Part shown: piece by piece, positions 6,165 through 9,405 of the stretch
Position numbering within the stretch: position 1 is the first letter of the stretch
Layout: each line of letters opens with the position of its first letter
From: Bacillota bacterium
GTDB taxonomy: Bacteria > Bacillota > Dehalobacteriia > UBA4068
Length of the DNA stretch: 9,405 nt
Reading direction: 5' to 3'
NCBI GenBank assembly: GCA_017439615.1
Contig: JAFSIU010000109.1
Span: forward strand, 1-9,405
Position numbers and translations under genes: made by a program
The notes under the pieces: generated by a model
What the model was told of the DNA's origin: nothing
The model's input: the letters and a program-made list of their open reading frames with translations, nothing else
The model's database searches: none

Positions 6165-6172
6165 ATATACAA
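6159..6172. promoter_or_regulatory. Candidate MarR operator, 5-4-5 palindrome
   Basis: TTGTA-AATA-TACAA is a perfect inverted repeat of 5-bp arms with a 4-bp spacer, located 80-93 bp upstream of the marR start codon. MarR-family operators are short, AT-rich inverted repeats of this size, and the OhrR operator of B. subtilis has similar TACAA/TTGTA arms. Assignment to this regulator is inferred from position only. Confidence 0.35.
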
Positions 6173-6220
6173 CATAGTATTTTTTGTCTTATTTTTAATA
6201 CTTTTTTCTTATGATGTAAT

Positions 6221-6248
6221 AAAAAAAATTATAAGCCGTCTTAAGAAT
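6221..6248 (-). terminator. Weak terminator after the endoA gene
   Basis: On the minus strand TAAG-ACGG-CTTA forms a short 4-bp stem that can be extended by an outer 3-bp helix (ATT/AAT) across a 2x2 internal loop, followed by eight T residues (6228-6221). It begins three bases after the mazF/endoA stop. The U-tract is good but the stem is weak, so termination may be partial. Confidence 0.35.
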
Positions 6249-6250
6249 GT

Positions 6251-6589
6251 TTATATACCAATACTTATCGACAAAGCCTTTTCAATTTTCTCCATTGTAT
6301 GCTGCTGCAAACTTGCCACCTTGTTGCCTAATCTGCTTTTGTCAATCGTTCGCACCTGCTCCGCCAGGACAACAGAATCTCTTTCCAGACCACTCTCCTC
6401 TTTGGGTAGATCAACATGAGTCGGCAGCTTGGACTTATTCATTTGTGATGTAATTGCCAGCACAATAGTGGTAGGGCTGTGTTGATTGCCGACATCATTC
6501 TGAATAATAAGTACAGGGCGAGTACCACCCTGTTCAGACCCCTGCACAGGACTCAAAGATGCAAAAAATATTTCTCCTCTTTTGACCAT
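6251..6589 (-). CDS. mazF: EndoA/MazF-type mRNA interferase (PemK-like toxin)
   Basis: This is a PemK/MazF-fold endoribonuclease close to B. subtilis EndoA (NdoA/MazF), which cuts single-stranded RNA at UACAU. From the ATG at 6589 it has 112 residues. Near-diagnostic segments are MVKRGEIFFASLSPV, GSEQGGTRPVLIIQND (17-32), SPTTIVLAITSQ (38-49), KLPTHVDL (54-61) and VLAEQVRTIDKSRL (74-87). The catalytic positions known from B. subtilis are kept as Arg24, Thr47 and Gln78. The frame opens eight codons earlier at 6613, but a GGAGG site (6599-6595) five bases before 6589 sets the start. In B. subtilis the ribbon-helix-helix antitoxin gene lies just upstream. Here the 161 bp between alr and this gene hold a terminator and no such gene, and none is found downstream. 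The toxin appears intact. Confidence 0.93.
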   Translation of the reverse strand: MVKRGEIFFASLSPVQGSEQGGTRPVLIIQNDVGNQHSPTTIVLAITSQMNKSKLPTHVDLPKEESGLERDSVVLAEQVRTIDKSRLGNKVASLQQHTMEKIEKALSISIGI

Positions 6590-6599
6590 ATTCTCCTCC
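6587..6599 (-). promoter_or_regulatory. Ribosome binding site that sets the mazF/endoA start
   Basis: GGAGG (6599-6595) is five bases upstream of the ATG at 6589. The in-frame ATGs at 6613 and 6607 have no comparable site and would add residues absent from the family. Confidence 0.7.
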
Positions 6600-6613
6600 G
6601 CCTTCATTTTCAT

Positions 6614-6696
6614 AAGCTGTGATGCTCATAATAAATTGCTTTCATGCAGAAAATTCTTATATGGTGATTATTCCCAAAACGGCAGAGGTTTTATGC
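6614..6696. other. Leader region upstream of mazF/endoA
   Basis: This is the space between the alr terminator and the toxin gene. It should hold the toxin promoter, but no convincing -35/-10 pair stands out. It contains no reading frame long enough for a ribbon-helix-helix antitoxin of about 90 residues. Only trivial frames of about 11-13 codons without ribosome sites are present. Confidence 0.5.
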
Positions 6697-6734
6697 ATAA
6701 GAAAAGAGGGTGCTTATGAATAATAAACACCCTC
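6697..6734 (-). terminator. Rho-independent terminator after alr
   Basis: On the minus strand GAGGGTG (6734-6728) pairs with CACCCTC (6712-6706). The stem extends inward by TTTA/TAAG to 11 bp with one G-U pair, leaving a 7-base loop, and is followed by TTTTCTTAT. It lies 40 bp after the alr stop and separates nnr-alr from the toxin gene. On the plus strand no T-run follows. Confidence 0.9.
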
Positions 6735-6774
6735 CCGGTCGAAATATGTTTATAGTTTACTTATGCCATGCTGA

Positions 6775-7905
6775 CTATTCATTAATATAGACAGGCAAAA
6801 GTCTGTTATTGAGATTTGTGATGATCTCATATTTGATTGTATGGCACTTTTCTGCTATCTCTTCGGGAGTGATGACCTCATTCCCCTGTCTGCCTATCAA
6901 TACCACTTCATCGCCTGCTTTGCATTCAGGGATATCAGTAACATCAGCCATCATCTGATCCATGCACACTGAGCCTACCAAGGGAGCTCTTTTGCCAGCA
7001 ATCAGCACCTCGCCGCCTGCTGCATAAGCATAAGGCACACCATCAGCATAGCCAACAGGCAGAGTGGCGATAATACGGGGAGAATCAGCAGTGAATTTGC
7101 AGCCATAACCGACCGAAACACCTGCTTCAATTCTTTGCACACGGCTTATCTTCATCTTAACTGACATGGCGGGACGCAGCATCAGTCTCTTTTTATTCAC
7201 GAAGTCAGAGGGATAATAGCCATAAAGCAAAATTCCGGGACGAACCATATCAAAGTGAGCCTGCGGAAAATCAGTTATACCCGCACTGTTGCAGGCATGA
7301 TAAATCTCAAATTCGAAACCTGCCTGCCGCAATTCCTCGCAAAAGTCATCAAATCGGGAAATCTGCCCAAGAGTATGACTTTTGTCAAGAGCATCTGCAT
7401 TGGCAAAATGAGTAAACAAGCCTTCGCAATTGAGCATAGGCAATTGGCATATTCTTTTGACATCAGCCATTCCCTTTTCATTGGCAAGAAGACCAATGCG
7501 GCTCATACCCGTGTCAATCTTGATATGCACGGTTGCTTTCTTTTGCTGAGACAAAGCTTCTTTATTGATTTTTTCTGCCATTTCATAAGTGAATACGGTC
7601 AAGGTTATATCATTGCGGACCGCAGCAGGAATCTGTTCGTCTTCAATATGCGCTAAACATAAAACGGGCAGCTTGCTGCTGTTACGCAGGGCAACTGCTT
7701 CATTGCAGGTTGCAACAGCAAGCATACGGCAGCCTTCTTCTGCTGCGATAGCGGCAATTCTTTCTGCGCCGTGTGAGTAGGCATTGGCCTTTACTACAGC
7801 ACAAATTGAGCTTTGACCGATTTGTGCTTGAATCTCTCTGATATTACTACGGATTGCCTGCAGATCTATTTCCATCCAAGCAGGTCTAATACCGATAAAT
7901 TCCAT
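6775..7905 (-). CDS. alr: Alanine racemase
   Basis: Alanine racemase is a PLP enzyme that interconverts L- and D-alanine and supplies D-alanine for peptidoglycan. The 376-residue protein has normal length. The N-terminal TIM barrel carries the PLP lysine, Lys39, in AVVKANAYSHG. PLP-phosphate-side and substrate-side motifs follow: IKIDTGMSRIGL (128-139), CEGLFTHFANAD (160-171) and HFDMVRPGILLYGY with Arg222, which contacts the PLP pyridine nitrogen. The C-terminal beta domain carries the second catalytic base, Tyr267, in VSVGYGCKF, and GSVCMDQMMADVTD (311-324). All key residues are present, so the enzyme should be active. An AGGAG site lies eight bases before the ATG. The gene starts 15 bp after nnr, indicating co-transcription, and ends at a strong terminator. 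Confidence 0.98.
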   Translation of the reverse strand: MEFIGIRPAWMEIDLQAIRSNIREIQAQIGQSSICAVVKANAYSHGAERIAAIAAEEGCRMLAVATCNEAVALRNSSKLPVLCLAHIEDEQIPAAVRNDITLTVFTYEMAEKINKEALSQQKKATVHIKIDTGMSRIGLLANEKGMADVKRICQLPMLNCEGLFTHFANADALDKSHTLGQISRFDDFCEELRQAGFEFEIYHACNSAGITDFPQAHFDMVRPGILLYGYYPSDFVNKKRLMLRPAMSVKMKISRVQRIEAGVSVGYGCKFTADSPRIIATLPVGYADGVPYAYAAGGEVLIAGKRAPLVGSVCMDQMMADVTDIPECKAGDEVVLIGRQGNEVITPEEIAEKCHTIKYEIITNLNNRLLPVYINE

Positions 7906-7920
7906 TTTTTGTTCTCCTGT

Positions 7921-9405
7921 TTATTTTATTGATTTGAAAGCCTCGGGGATAAAACGCAGAATATCTCCTGCTTTCACGGAATATTCACCAAGTGCGGCAG
8001 AAGCTGCATCGCCTGCTGCACCGTGAAGATAAACACCTGCTGCGGCTGCGGCTGCGGGAGGCAGCTTTTGTGCCAGCAATGCACCAATCATACCAGAAAG
8101 CACATCACCGCTGCCGGCAGTTGCCATGCCCGGATTGCCTGTGCTGTTGATGAACAATCTACCATCGGGGGTTGCGATTATTGTATTCGCACCTTTGAGC
8201 ACCAAAACAACATTCCATTCAATAGCGAAAAGCTGAGCAGCAGCCACTCTGTTTTTATGTATATATTCAATATTCCTGCCATAAAGTCTTGAAAATTCAC
8301 CCTCATGCGGAGTAAAAATCAAAGGATGCTTCAATTCCTTAACGAACTCTTTTTCTTTGACGAGTGCAAAAAGCGCATCCGCATCGACAACTGTCGGCAC
8401 TTCAATGGCACTGAGCAAGGCTTTGACTGCATTCTTTGTTTCTTCTTCTCTGCCCAATCCCATACCTAAAACCATAGCAGAGAATTCATTATCGCTTATG
8501 GCATCAATGCATGAAGAATGTAGATATTCAGCATTTTCCTGCGGCAGAGATATCATAGTTGCTTCAGGAACAAGAGAGGTGAAGCTATTGCGGCAGGCAG
8601 AAGGAAGCGTTGCCTGAATTCTGCCCACACCACAAGCAAAGGCGGCATTGGCAGAAAGTGCTGCAGCACCGGGCATATCCTTTGAGCCTGCTGCAAGCAG
8701 CATTGTTCCAAAATCGCCCTTATGTGCCGATAAATTGCGCTTCGGCAGAAAACGACGGCAAAAATCAACCGTGATCAGCTCACGCCTTGCAGATATCTCC
8801 TGCTCAACCTCCTGAGGCATAGAAATATCAGCAACAACAAGTTTGCCGACATATTCTCCGGCATGGGCAAAAACCATGCCGAGTTTGGGATAAGCAAAGG
8901 TAACCGTTACATCGGCACGGATACAGCTGCCGTGTATGCTGCCATCATCCGCATTGAGACCTGAAGGAATATCCACCGCAATGACAGGACAGCGAGTGGA
9001 GTTGATAACATCAATGACAGCCTTATATTTGCCCGAAACAGCACCCGAAAGACCTGTGCCGAGAAGGGCATCAATAATGACATCACAATTGATGAGCGAA
9101 AGCTTCATTAAATTGATCTGCGATTCTGTTTTGACAAGCTGGGTTTCAACACCCATTTTCTGCAATATACCAAAATTGAGTGCTGCATCTCCCTGCAAAG
9201 CATCAGGTTCGCAAAGCATAAAAACCTTGACGGAGGCGTGGCGATTGAACAGATGACGGGCTGCGGCATAGCCATCACCGCCATTATTCCCTGCTCCACA
9301 GAAAACAGCAATCTTCTTTCCTGCTGCATCGCCTAAGATTTCTTCTGCAGCTTTCACAACACCGAGTGCAGCATTTTCCATCAATACTGCTGACGGAATA
9401 CCAAA
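7921..9405 (-). CDS. nnr: Bifunctional NAD(P)H-hydrate epimerase / ADP-dependent NAD(P)H-hydrate dehydratase (5' end outside the window)
   Basis: This YjeF-type fusion repairs damaged NADHX and NADPHX. The N-terminal domain epimerises R- and S-hydrates and the C-terminal domain dehydrates the S form using ADP. The frame is open from the window edge, starting FGIPSAVLMENAA, so only roughly 15-25 N-terminal residues are missing and 494 are visible. In visible-residue numbering, the epimerase domain has CGAGNNGGDGYAAARHL (NNGGDG at 40-45), DALLGTGL near 112-119 and AVDIPSGLNADDG near 144-155. The linker reaches HKGDFG (228-233), where the ribokinase-like dehydratase domain begins. That domain has LAAGSKDMPGAAALSANAA, VVDADAL, TPHEGEF (365-371) and NPGMATAGSGDVLSG (424-438), with the catalytic Asp in GSGDVLSG. 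The gene lies directly before alr, a common Bacillota arrangement in which acpS is often further upstream. Confidence 0.97.
   Translation of the reverse strand, partial: FGIPSAVLMENAALGVVKAAEEILGDAAGKKIAVFCGAGNNGGDGYAAARHLFNRHASVKVFMLCEPDALQGDAALNFGILQKMGVETQLVKTESQINLMKLSLINCDVIIDALLGTGLSGAVSGKYKAVIDVINSTRCPVIAVDIPSGLNADDGSIHGSCIRADVTVTFAYPKLGMVFAHAGEYVGKLVVADISMPQEVEQEISARRELITVDFCRRFLPKRNLSAHKGDFGTMLLAAGSKDMPGAAALSANAAFACGVGRIQATLPSACRNSFTSLVPEATMISLPQENAEYLHSSCIDAISDNEFSAMVLGMGLGREEETKNAVKALLSAIEVPTVVDADALFALVKEKEFVKELKHPLIFTPHEGEFSRLYGRNIEYIHKNRVAAAQLFAIEWNVVLVLKGANTIIATPDGRLFINSTGNPGMATAGSGDVLSGMIGALLAQKLPPAAAAAAGVYLHGAAGDAASAALGEYSVKAGDILRFIPEAFKSIK

Noticed and set aside
6657..6698. 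Thirteen-codon frame (MHKTSAVLGIITI) between the alr terminator and the toxin gene, considered as a leader peptide or antitoxin remnant
   Set aside because: It begins in the terminator tail, has no ribosome site, and is far too short for a ribbon-helix-helix antitoxin.

Overview
The window is a compact stretch of a low-to-moderate GC bacterial chromosome in which every gene I can support lies on the minus strand, so the biological reading order is from position 9405 down to 1. The gene content and order (nnr-alr-endoA, then tsaE-tsaB-rimI-tsaD, then groES-groEL), the EndoA-type MazF, and the strong GGAGG-like ribosome sites all point to the Bacillota. A gut Negativicutes or Clostridia member is a reasonable guess, but the window holds no marker that settles genus or class.

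Layout in transcription order. (1) 9405-7921 is the bifunctional NAD(P)H-hydrate repair enzyme, cut by the window edge. It is followed 15 bp later by alanine racemase (7905-6775) and a strong terminator (6734-6697). (2) 6589-6251 is an EndoA/MazF-type mRNA interferase with no antitoxin gene beside it. (3) 6079-5612 is a MarR-family regulator with a candidate promoter and overlapping palindrome upstream and a textbook terminator downstream. (4) 5505-4831 is a class I glutamine amidotransferase-like (peptidase C26) hydrolase. (5) 4754-2129 is the tightly packed tRNA t6A cluster tsaE-tsaB-rimI-tsaD, with gaps or overlaps of only a few bases and its own possible promoter. (6) 1881-1183 is a short histidine kinase with no membrane or sensor domain, with its own promoter and a terminator built on a perfect 12-bp inverted repeat. 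(7) 1011-721 is groES, and 708-1 is the first 236 residues of groEL.

Functional themes. TsaB, TsaD and TsaE together carry out the second step of t6A synthesis at position 37 of ANN-decoding tRNAs. The first-step enzyme TsaC/YwlC is not in the window. RimI sits inside the cluster, as in many Bacillota. The nnr-alr pair joins cofactor repair to D-alanine supply for the cell wall. GroES-GroEL is the chaperonin.

This is mostly a conserved housekeeping region and I see no clearly new system. The points worth a second look are the toxin without an antitoxin, the orphan soluble kinase between tsaD and groES, the absence of a CIRCE operator before groES, two exact Spo0A-box-like heptamers in intergenic DNA, and several start sites that differ from the longest open frame, notably a TTG start for tsaD. 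I found no tRNA, rRNA, CRISPR array, insertion sequence or riboswitch. No gene-free stretch reaches 300 bases.
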